DNA of 64,000 nt from Desulfoluna limicola (GTDB lineage: Bacteria; Desulfobacterota; Desulfobacteria; Desulfobacterales; Desulfolunaceae). Of the stretch, positions 9,353 through 16,845 are shown piece by piece. The position numbers and the translations under genes were made by a program. The notes under the pieces were generated by a model. That model did no database searches. It was not told the DNA's origin and saw only the letters and a program-made list of their open reading frames with translations. Position 1 is the stretch's first letter. The number at the start of each line of letters is the position of its first letter. The stretch lies in the NCBI RefSeq assembly GCF_021654575.1, contig NZ_AP024488.1, forward strand, positions 3,557,501 through 3,621,500. Reading direction: 5' to 3'.

Positions 9353-9667
9353 AGGTTCATAAATACGGCAGATAGAGAATGGGATGAATGGCTGAGAGCG
9401 AATTTCAATTTTCCATTCCAAGTCAAGAAAGTCCAGAATCACAACTCCGATTTGCTTGACCAGCAGGAAAAAAATGAGCCATTCAGCCAGGGACATTCAT
9501 TTAAAGTAATTTATTTAGAGCAAGATGATTACATTTACGGCATTATTGTCAAAGTACGTGAGGAACTTAGAATTGGAAATGCACCTATGCTTGGCACTGA
9601 AATTATAGACGAAAATAACGATAAGCTTGCATATATTAATGGGTATTTCGAATGGCACTATGAGTAA
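9353..9667 (+). pseudogene. Small open frame resembling a calcium-binding CcbP-like protein; start lost
   Basis: After a stop at 9350-9352 the frame is open to TAA at 9665-9667 and reads INTADREWDEWLRANFNFPF ... EWHYE. The 'exWdeWLranFnFPF' stretch is like the N terminus of small CcbP-type calcium-binding proteins, followed by a basic beta strand region and an acidic end. No ATG or GTG lies in the upstream half; a TTG at 9452 would drop the recognisable part. Either it starts at an unusual codon or the 5' end has decayed. Family call is tentative. Confidence 0.35.
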
Positions 9668-9863
9668 AGTTAAGAATTTACATCGGCTTTGCCGAACAAG
9701 TCATTACACCGCACGGGCGTACAGCTGCTCTTCGTCAATCGATTCCGATCTTCATACACTAAAACCTATTCAACGTTGCCGGTCCTTGTCGCCCGCGCGG
9801 TGAATTCCAGTGTTCTACTAATTTGCTTTGACACGTGCACTTATTTATAGTGAAGAGGGTTAT

Positions 9864-10955
9864 TTGAAAAAGTTCATACTCATCATAGTTTTGATCCTTT
9901 TACCAGTAATGGCATCAGCCGAACCTGTTCGAGTGGTTTTACTGAATCCAGGTGGAAATCACTGGTTTTGGAGAATGACCATCGATTTTATGCAAGCCGT
10001 GGCCGAAGACTTGGACATGGAGTTAGAAGTCGTTACTTCAGATAGAGATCATTTTCTAACGGTTCAACAAGCGAAGGAAATCGTCAGCCGAAAGAATCCT
10101 CCTGATTATATTATCACAGGAAATGAAAAGAGTAACGCCGGTCAAATTATTAGAATCTCTGATGAAGCAGGGATAAAGATTTTCCTTATTAGTAACGGAT
10201 TTGTATTTCCGAAAGATATTGAAGCTTATGGTCGGCCTAGGGAAAAATATAAACATTGGATTGGCGAAATGATTCCAAATAATTTTTCTGCAGGCTACCA
10301 GATGGGGAAAGTCCTTATTAACAAGGCATTAGCATTAAATTTAACTGCTCAGGATGGGAAGATACATATCGCAGCTATAGCCGGGGCATTTGGAACACAT
10401 GCCTCTGTAGAGCGGGTTAGGGGATTACAAACAGTGGTAGGTGAATTTTCAGATAAAGTCAAACTACTCCAAGTGTTTCCTGGCGATTGGACGTCCGAAC
10501 GAGCCGAAAAAGTCGGCAGAGGCCTGTTTAGACGATATAAAGAGGTACAAATTATATGGGGAGCTAATGATACCACTGCTATTGGTGCTATGAATGCCGC
10601 TATTTCTATCGGCAAAACACCTGGGAAAGATGTTTTATTTGGCGGATGTGGTTGGTATGCCCCCGCAATTCAGAAGATACAGGAAGGAACATTAACTACT
10701 TCTGTCGGAGGGCATTTTATGGATGGTGGTTGGGCAATGGTCCTGCTTAATGATTATCACCATGGGAAGGATTTTATATCGGATCCTATTGAAACCGACA
10801 TGTTTTTACTCGACAAAAGTAATATTGAAAAACACTCAATTGTCTTCGTAAAACAGCAATGGAGCAAGATTGATTTTAAGAAATTTTCAAAGGTTCACAA
10901 TCCGAGTTTAAAAAGATATGATTTTAGCTTAGAAGCAATTTTTCAGCAATTCTAA
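9864..10955 (+). CDS. Periplasmic sugar-type substrate-binding protein (Peripla_BP_4 fold), orphan
   Basis: 363 residues from a TTG at 9864, preceded by GAGGG at a good distance. This gives the signal peptide MKKFILIIVLILLPVMASA. The mature part has the type I periplasmic binding fold of ribose/LacI-like proteins: VVLLNPGGNHWFWRMTIDFM at the first strand, PDYIITGNEKSNAGQIIRI, and the conserved IIWGANDTTAIGAMNAA. No permease, ATPase or kinase is adjacent, so it may serve a distant transporter or a periplasmic sensor. Codon use is much more AT-rich than the neighbours, suggesting transfer. Confidence 0.83.
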   Translation: MKKFILIIVLILLPVMASAEPVRVVLLNPGGNHWFWRMTIDFMQAVAEDLDMELEVVTSDRDHFLTVQQAKEIVSRKNPPDYIITGNEKSNAGQIIRISDEAGIKIFLISNGFVFPKDIEAYGRPREKYKHWIGEMIPNNFSAGYQMGKVLINKALALNLTAQDGKIHIAAIAGAFGTHASVERVRGLQTVVGEFSDKVKLLQVFPGDWTSERAEKVGRGLFRRYKEVQIIWGANDTTAIGAMNAAISIGKTPGKDVLFGGCGWYAPAIQKIQEGTLTTSVGGHFMDGGWAMVLLNDYHHGKDFISDPIETDMFLLDKSNIEKHSIVFVKQQWSKIDFKKFSKVHNPSLKRYDFSLEAIFQQF

Positions 10956-10984
10956 TTATGAATAGTATTTAAATTAATGAGAGT

Positions 10985-11088
10985 ATAATCGTGTAGCCGG
11001 GGGGTTCTCTCACCCAGCCCACACACCATCCGGCATGCAGGTTTACCACAGGCACTTCCTTCGGTCGCACACCTGGCGGCCCCAAAAG
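10985..11088 (-). ncRNA. Group II intron 3' end (domains V-VI), remnant
   Basis: Directly downstream of the maturase remnant on the minus strand. The sequence has the layout of a group II intron terminus: a GCCGCCAGGTGTGCGACCG... GCATGCCGGATGGTGTG segment compatible with domain V, then GGCTGGGTGAGAGAACCCC and CCCGGCTACACG compatible with domain VI. Pairing was judged by eye. Confidence 0.5.
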
Positions 11089-11089
11089 A

Positions 11090-11349
11090 TTAACGGGCCG
11101 TAGCCGGGTAATGGATTTTCACCCACTCATCTTTAATGGATAACAGCCCCTGTTTTGCAAGCCACTTGTTGTTCATAGCACACTGTTTGGCAAATATTTT
11201 CGACAGATGCCACGGTCCTTTCCGGCTCATTCCAACGCCTATCGCGTCATCCAACGGACATCTCAGCCTGATAAGATTCCGGACACGGGTGCGACACCTT
11301 GGCCATTGATTCCAGTAGCACATCCTGATGAAAAGGAGAATGAGCCAGA
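11090..11349 (-). pseudogene. Group II intron reverse transcriptase/maturase, C-terminal remnant
   Basis: The minus strand encodes FIRMCYWNQWPRCRTRVRNL, then SRKGPWHLSK and NKWLAKQGLLSIKDEWVKIH ending YPATAR. This is the conserved X/maturase end of LtrA-like proteins (compare RTRIRNL, SRKGPWR, NKWLKEQGL, HYPATAR). A TAG in frame lies only about nine codons before the methionine, and no RT domains remain upstream, so it is a truncated relic. It sits with intron domains V-VI at 10985-11088. Confidence 0.75.
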
Positions 11350-12634
11350 CCTACACATCTGACAAAATTCAATTGAACACAGTACTCTCGCCCACAACAC
11401 GGGGACTCTGGTCCTCCAATACCGGTGGCCAGTGGGCTTGTACCGCCTTGAAATGTCGGCTGCATCGAACGCACCGTCTGACGTTCCGAAAACCAAAACT
11501 GATTGATACCGCGATGGGCGCTGTAAGGAATAGTCTACCACGAAGGCCAGGAAGAGCATGAAGGCGGCTCTGCCGTTAAAAACTGTTCTTTCTTCAGTTT
11601 CTCTTCATGTCCTTCATGCTTTTCATGGTTCAATTTTTTTTCAGTGTTGACAAAAAGTGAACGGGGGGCAGGCTCTTTTTTCCGACTCAGCATGCGTCTA
11701 TCTGACACCAGCCACTTTACCCAGCCGATGCGACCTGCATGATCCCACAAAAACAGATGGCAACAACCGGTAACGCTCACGTTTAGTGTCCTGCATCGCA
11801 GGCACCTCTGTTTCAAAATCATTCAGCTTGCCGAAAAGGAACATTTTTTACTGTGTTTTAAAGAAGTTGATGGGCACAACAGGTAAATTCTGGTATGCAG
11901 TGAGGGAAATAATTTGCCGCACCGCGGCTTTCTGGAGCATCCCTTCAAAGAGCCAATGTGATTCATGGGGAATTCTTCATTTTAACCCGTAAATTCTATG
12001 AGGAAACACATGTCTTGTCTTGCGGATTTTAAGGTTTTACCGATTTTAAGTGATGCAACAGACGAAATCGTTTGTGACCATCTGATAGAAAGAGATTCGT
12101 CCTTTTTGCAGAGGGTGACACGAAAAGTGTCCACCAGGACATTGAGACTCATCCGAACATATATTTTCAGGAATATCTGGTAATAACAATTGCCTGTTTC
12201 GGGCATTGTTCAGAGACCATGTCTGTCACGGAATGTCGTGAAGAATATAATGCGGTTCCGGGCAACGAAAGCCTCACGTATCTGTGAAAAATGCAGGTCG
12301 CGGCCCGTAAGCGAACCACGCAGAATCACCCGGTGTGTGGGGGGGGGGGGGTAACGTCCAGGCCCCCCCCCGCAACACACCATCCCCTCAACTACCGCTG
12401 ACACAGCGCAATCCCCTAACATGGGGAAAGCGAAGCGTGCCCATCATTGCTCAATCACCCGACACCGCTTCAATGCAAATCATCTTCGCTTCCCTAACCA
12501 ACAAACGCCCTCCGGCATGAAGCCAAAGGGCGTTTGCTATTCATCATCTTTTCTGTCTGACCTGTTTGCGTTAAGGCTGCAGGAAATGCCCAAACGACAC
12601 GTCCTGCAAAATACCACAGTGCATTCACTGTGCG
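11350..12634. other. Long gap without a supported gene; decayed DNA
   Basis: Holds fragments only. At 11560-11640 is a segment whose minus translation reads NHEKHEGHEE, a common low-value intergenic repeat, with a related piece at 12695-12720. At 12331-12379 is a G13/C9 inverted repeat (separate entry). A 61-codon frame at 11998-12183 (MRKHMSCLADFKVLPILSDA) cannot be assigned and may be chance. Confidence 0.5.
12331..12379. repeat. GGTGTGT-G13 ... C9-GCAACACACC inverted repeat
   Basis: Thirteen consecutive G's at 12339-12351, a short loop, then nine C's at 12363-12371, with flanking GGTGTGT and ACACACC arms also complementary. It is a very stable hairpin and a slippage-prone tract. It may be the tip of a second decayed retroelement. 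Confidence 0.6.
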
Positions 12635-12867
12635 TTCGTTACAGTGGCTTCGCCACCCTTGCCGCCGGAGTTATTCCGGTAAAAGCCCTTTGTTAACCAC
12701 GAAGAGCACGAAGCGCCCCTCGGGATTCACGAAGAAGGGAGGAATAACCCAAATTGTTTTCCACGGGCGAAGCCCGTCAGCGAGTGCACTGGGGCGAGGA
12801 CCGAGCCCCGGAGCATTCGCGAACCTGGGGTCAAGGGGCTCAGCCCCTTGCCGCCGGAGGCAGCCCT
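12635..12867. repeat. Repeat modules next to the permease 3' end
   Basis: CAGTGGCTTCGCCACCC and GCCGCCGGAG at 12642-12670. A full module at 12762-12863 has CACGGGCGAAGCCCGT, GCGAGTG ... GGGGCGAGGACCGAGCCCC ... CATTCGC, CAAGGGGCTCAGCCCCTTG and GCCGCCGGAGGC. The apical loop sequence differs here but remains self-complementary. Confidence 0.75.
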
Positions 12868-14424
12868 TTACACATACTCAAAGTCTTCGTCGGCATCGAA
12901 CCATTTGCCGCGTCCCAGGTGAAGCACAAAGCAGACACAGCCCATGACAACATAGGCAATGACAAATTCCGAGGTGGGGAAGAAACCGAGCATGGCACTG
13001 TGGATAAAGCCGAACACGGAAAGCCCCGCAGCAGCAAAGGAGACGAGGGCAGCCTTATCCAGTCGGCGGTCGATGATGAACACCACAAAGCTGCTGAGGA
13101 TGATCCCAATGATGATGGCGCCGGCTTTCACCGCGGGGACGCCATTCCACATGACCCCCGCTTCAAGCAGGTTTTGCGTGACCTTGGAGCCGTAACCGGC
13201 AAGGCCGGATGCCTGGGTCTCGGCCCACACGCCGGAAATGCCCACGGCTCCGGTTACCTGGGTATAGAGATAGTCTGCAATGGGGGGGACCATGGCGATG
13301 CCGACACCGGCATAATGCTTTGGCTTACAGGCCTTGAAGGCCTGGGCAAGCATGATGGTGGCGCACCAGAGGTAGGTGATGGCCGCCACCGCAGGGGGAA
13401 CCAGGGCACTGAAAAAAGTGAACAGGCCAAACACACCGGAAAGGCCGAGCAGGAGCCCACCCAACCAGGAAAACCCGATGCAGGCCCCTGCCTTTTTGAG
13501 ACCGGCATGCCCCAGCCATACGGTGTTGGGAACCACACCGCCGAAGAGGGCGGAAATCATGGTGGCCACGCCGTCTGCAAACTGCGCGTTGCGCACGTTG
13601 TAGTTATCGCCTGCGGCATTGGCAGCTTCCACGTTGTCCATGGTCTCAATGAAGTTATAGACCTCGATGGGGATAATAACCGAGAGATAGGGGAGCACGA
13701 CCGCAAAGCCGTTCAAGAGAGCCTCGAAACCACCGACGGGGTTGGGGGTGTAAAATCCGATACCGCTGAAGTCAATGGAGGTGCGGCCGAGGATAAGGGC
13801 GTAGACAATCCCCCCCACGATGGCCACGGCAAAGGGTGGAATGCGCTTGGGGAACAGGTACCCGCCAAACACCCCCATGACCCCCACGGCAAGGATCGGC
13901 AAACCCACCAGCGGATCGCTGTAGAGGTCAAACACCCCTTGGGTGGACATCCAGATAAACCCGATACCGGCAACGGTCCCGAGGAGTGCGGCACGGGGAA
14001 GACGCTCTTTGAGCCATGGGCCGATGAACCCGCCCAGGAACTCGATGAACCCGCCGATAAAGCAGGCGGCAACGGCTGCGGACCATTCCAGCTCGGGATT
14101 ATCAAGGGCATAGTGCAGCGGCATGATAACGCCGAACAGGATAACAAACATGGCAGGTGTGGACACGCCGGAGGGCAATGCGGTCACATCGGTGCGCCCT
14201 TCATTCTGGGCTAGGCGCCAGGCGCTGTATGCATAGTAGAAACCACTGACCAGAAGCCCCATGGAGAGACCGGGAATCACGCGTCCGTAGACGATCTCAT
14301 CCGGCCATCCAAGCACGCCGGAGAGTGTTGCAATCACGATAATATAGTTTACGATATTGTTCGCCAGAATGTAGGTAAGGCCACCAATATCGCCTTTGCA
14401 GAACAAGGGTAACTTTGTACTCAT
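12868..14424 (-). CDS. NCS2/AzgA-type purine permease
   Basis: 518 residues, strongly hydrophobic with about 12-14 membrane segments. The start at 14424 follows GGAAGG by nine bases; an in-frame ATG 21 bases upstream is poorer. Family features include GRTDVTALPSGVSTPAMFVI in an early helix and IPIEVYNFIETMDNVEAANA in the middle, the region equivalent to the substrate-binding segment of xanthine/uracil/adenine permeases. The neighbouring adenine deaminase genes on the same strand make a purine base, probably adenine, the likely cargo. Function is inferred from family and context. Confidence 0.88.
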   Translation of the reverse strand: MSTKLPLFCKGDIGGLTYILANNIVNYIIVIATLSGVLGWPDEIVYGRVIPGLSMGLLVSGFYYAYSAWRLAQNEGRTDVTALPSGVSTPAMFVILFGVIMPLHYALDNPELEWSAAVAACFIGGFIEFLGGFIGPWLKERLPRAALLGTVAGIGFIWMSTQGVFDLYSDPLVGLPILAVGVMGVFGGYLFPKRIPPFAVAIVGGIVYALILGRTSIDFSGIGFYTPNPVGGFEALLNGFAVVLPYLSVIIPIEVYNFIETMDNVEAANAAGDNYNVRNAQFADGVATMISALFGGVVPNTVWLGHAGLKKAGACIGFSWLGGLLLGLSGVFGLFTFFSALVPPAVAAITYLWCATIMLAQAFKACKPKHYAGVGIAMVPPIADYLYTQVTGAVGISGVWAETQASGLAGYGSKVTQNLLEAGVMWNGVPAVKAGAIIIGIILSSFVVFIIDRRLDKAALVSFAAAGLSVFGFIHSAMLGFFPTSEFVIAYVVMGCVCFVLHLGRGKWFDADEDFEYV

Positions 14425-14472
14425 CTTATCAACCTTCCAACCCAATCGTTAGGGTAACTATTCAGCTCTTAC

Positions 14473-14662
14473 TTGCCTCCGGCGGGTCGCTTTTTGAAAA
14501 TGGCTCCCGCAAACTTTTCGGTTACATATTCGTTAGACCAGTATCAGTCGATATGCCGACGCATTCGAGTAAACCGAAAAGAATTCCAAGACCTGTTTGT
14601 CAAACCCAAAACCTAAAAATTAGGTAAAAGTTTGGCTCCCGGCAGGGCCGCCGGAGGCAAGC
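14473..14662. repeat. Repeat modules between permease and adenine deaminase
   Basis: GCCTCCGGCGGGTCGC with TTTTTGAAAATGGCTCCC at 14475-14512. A CCTGTTTGTCAAAC ... AAAAGTTTGGCTCCCGGCAG ending GGCCGCCGGAGGC at about 14590-14660, with an extra insertion inside the AAACTTTT/AAAAGTTT palindrome. Confidence 0.7.
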
Positions 14663-14672
14663 TAAATCGTTA

Positions 14673-16403
14673 TTATGCTTCGATGGCCATGAAATCAAAG
14701 CGGGTCACGTCAAACAATCCCATGTCGGTCAATTTGACCTCCGGGATGACAGCAAGGGACATAAAACAGAGGGTCATCACCGGCTCCACTTCAGGGCTCA
14801 CAGACAGGATCCCGTGGGCTTTCTCATGAATCGCGGTGAGGCGTTCATCCACCCACTCTCCACTTTGATCGCTCATAAGGCCTGCAATGGGCATGGGCAT
14901 GCTTTCTAAAACCTCTCCGTTATTTACCAGGAGAATACCGCCCCCCTGGGCAATCAGGGACTCCACGGCAAAGGCCATGTCATCATCATTCACGCCGACG
15001 ACAATGATGTTGTGGGAGTCGTGGGCCACGGAAAGAGCAATGGCGCCCTGCTTGATGCCATAGCCTTGAAGAAGCGCAACGGCAACGTTACCGGTGTTCT
15101 GGTGGCGTTCGACAACAGCCACCTTCACCACATCCTGCGTGTCGTTGTAGAGAAATTCATTTTTGCTGTTGCGGGAAATCTCCACAACTTCCTTGCTGGT
15201 CACCACCCCTCCGGGCAGAATGTTGATCACATGTGCCTTGTCGGAGTTGATCACGAGGGACAGCTTTTCTTTGGAGAAGTCCTTCACCTTGAAGCTGCCC
15301 TTGGTTGCGGAAATATCATGGCGCTGTACTTCCGGCAGGTAGTTGCCTTCATCGCCTGTGAGTTCCCCATCGATCCAAACCTTCTGAACGGTAAAATCCG
15401 ACAGGTTATCAAAGAGAACGATATCGGCTTTCAGCCCCGGCGCAATGGCACCGCGATCGGTCAGCCCATAACATTCCGCTGCATTCAGGGTGGCCATCTG
15501 GACGGCCATGATGGGGTCAATCCCCTCCTCCGCACAGATGCGCAGGTGGTTATCGAGGTGCCCGATGCTGAGAATGGTCTTTGGCTGGCAGTCATCCGCG
15601 CAGAACAGGCAACGCCTGCTGTTGGCAGGGGTCAGTCCTTTAAGCAGGTCTTTGAGGTTGTGGCAGGCGGACCCCTGACGCAGGAGCACGTACATACCGC
15701 AAGATATACGGTCTTCCATCTCTTCCACGGTGGAACACTCATGATCGGTGCGGATGCGGGCGGCAGCATAGGCGTTCAGATCATTGCCGAACACCCCCGG
15801 GCTGTGTCCATCCACGGGCTTGCCCGCATTTTTAGCCACCAGGAGTTTATCCAGGGAATCGTCCAGCCCGTTGATGACGCCGGGGAAATTCATGAACTCG
15901 CCAAGGCCCAGGACCTCGTAGCGCTTCATGGGCTCTTCCATGGCCAGGGCATCAATGGTGCATCCGGCATGCTCAAAAGGCGTTGCCGGCACGCAGGAGG
16001 GCATCATCATCTGCACATCGAGTGCGGTCAGTTTGGATGCGGAGATCATGTAATCAAGGCCCGTGAGACCGCATACATTGGCAATCTCGTGGGGGTCGGC
16101 AATGATGGTGGTGGTTCCGTGGGGGACAATCAGACGGCCAAGCTCTTCCGGGCTTACATAGGAAGATTCGATATGAATATGGCTGTCGATGAAGCCGGGT
16201 GCCGCATACTGACCCTTTGCGTCCACCTCATTGGCGGCAGAGTAGTCGCCGACACCGGCAATCAGGCCGTCGACCACGGCAATATCACCCTCGGTGATTC
16301 TGCCGTTGTACACATCAACAACCTTGGCATGCTTAATGACGAGATCGGCCTCCACACGGCCTGCCGCCACATCGATCAAATTTTTCAGTTCTCTCTTTTT
16401 CAT
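14673..16403 (-). CDS. ade: Adenine deaminase
   Basis: 576 residues of the COG1001 amidohydrolase family, converting adenine to hypoxanthine plus ammonia in the cytoplasm. From the ATG at 16403 (GGAG six bases upstream) the metal and active-site motifs are complete: PGFIDSHIHIES (H75, H77, E79), ADPHEIANV (H105), GLGEFMNFPGV (E169), DGHSPG (H200), TDHECS (H221) and the ADDCQP segment (D270/D271). The length matches E. coli-type Ade. It lies between a paralogue and the purine permease, all on the minus strand, which suggests a purine-scavenging unit. Confidence 0.93.
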   Translation of the reverse strand: MKKRELKNLIDVAAGRVEADLVIKHAKVVDVYNGRITEGDIAVVDGLIAGVGDYSAANEVDAKGQYAAPGFIDSHIHIESSYVSPEELGRLIVPHGTTTIIADPHEIANVCGLTGLDYMISASKLTALDVQMMMPSCVPATPFEHAGCTIDALAMEEPMKRYEVLGLGEFMNFPGVINGLDDSLDKLLVAKNAGKPVDGHSPGVFGNDLNAYAAARIRTDHECSTVEEMEDRISCGMYVLLRQGSACHNLKDLLKGLTPANSRRCLFCADDCQPKTILSIGHLDNHLRICAEEGIDPIMAVQMATLNAAECYGLTDRGAIAPGLKADIVLFDNLSDFTVQKVWIDGELTGDEGNYLPEVQRHDISATKGSFKVKDFSKEKLSLVINSDKAHVINILPGGVVTSKEVVEISRNSKNEFLYNDTQDVVKVAVVERHQNTGNVAVALLQGYGIKQGAIALSVAHDSHNIIVVGVNDDDMAFAVESLIAQGGGILLVNNGEVLESMPMPIAGLMSDQSGEWVDERLTAIHEKAHGILSVSPEVEPVMTLCFMSLAVIPEVKLTDMGLFDVTRFDFMAIEA

Positions 16404-16845
16404 TATCTGCTCCATTGCAACAAATCAGCCTGCCTTTTATGCTCAAAGTGACCGGAAAAATTGCCTCCGGAGGCGAGGTGAGCCACCTCGAAAGCTGGTT
16501 GCCGTTGCGATTTGTCCCTCGTTCCTCGGGCCAAATCGCAACGGCCTTCGGCTCGGGCTTCGCCCGAAACAAAAGCTGACGGTTTGTGCGTACATAGTCA
16601 CAAGATTCGAAGTGCCAGAATACGTTAGCGTAACTTGGACATTACACGCATTAACAGCCGTGCCTCCGGCGGTATGCGAATTTCCGTCGATTTGAGCTGG
16701 CAAATGATTTGTTGCTTCGAATTCACCATGTTCGTTATGACTTGCATCAGAGGTTCTGTTTTTCCACGGCCGCAGGCCGTCAGCAAATGTGACAAAGGCG
16801 AGGTACGAGCCTTTGGAGCATTTGCGAACCTGGGGTCCAGGGGAT
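16404..16845. repeat. Two hairpin modules between the adenine deaminase genes
   Basis: Module at 16462-16566: GCCTCCGGAGGCGAGGTG, CACCTCGAAAGCTGG, then a perfect 14-bp stem GCCGTTGCGATTTG (16501-16514) / CAAATCGCAACGGC (16532-16545) around TCCCTCGTTCCTCGGG. Second module at 16768-16850: GCAAATG (16783-16789) / CATTTGC (16819-16825). The second module runs into the stop codon of the next gene. Confidence 0.8.

Noticed and set aside
11998..12183. 61-residue plus-strand protein
   Set aside because: Weak start context, no family resemblance and location in decayed DNA; a chance frame is equally likely.
12754..14214. Long plus-strand open frame opposite the purine permease
   Set aside because: It lacks any domain, is rich in Gly/His/Asp as expected of an antisense frame, and lies opposite a clear NCS2 permease.
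15012..16451. Long plus-strand open frame opposite adenine deaminase
   Set aside because: Antisense shadow of the ade gene; composition and lack of motifs argue against a protein.
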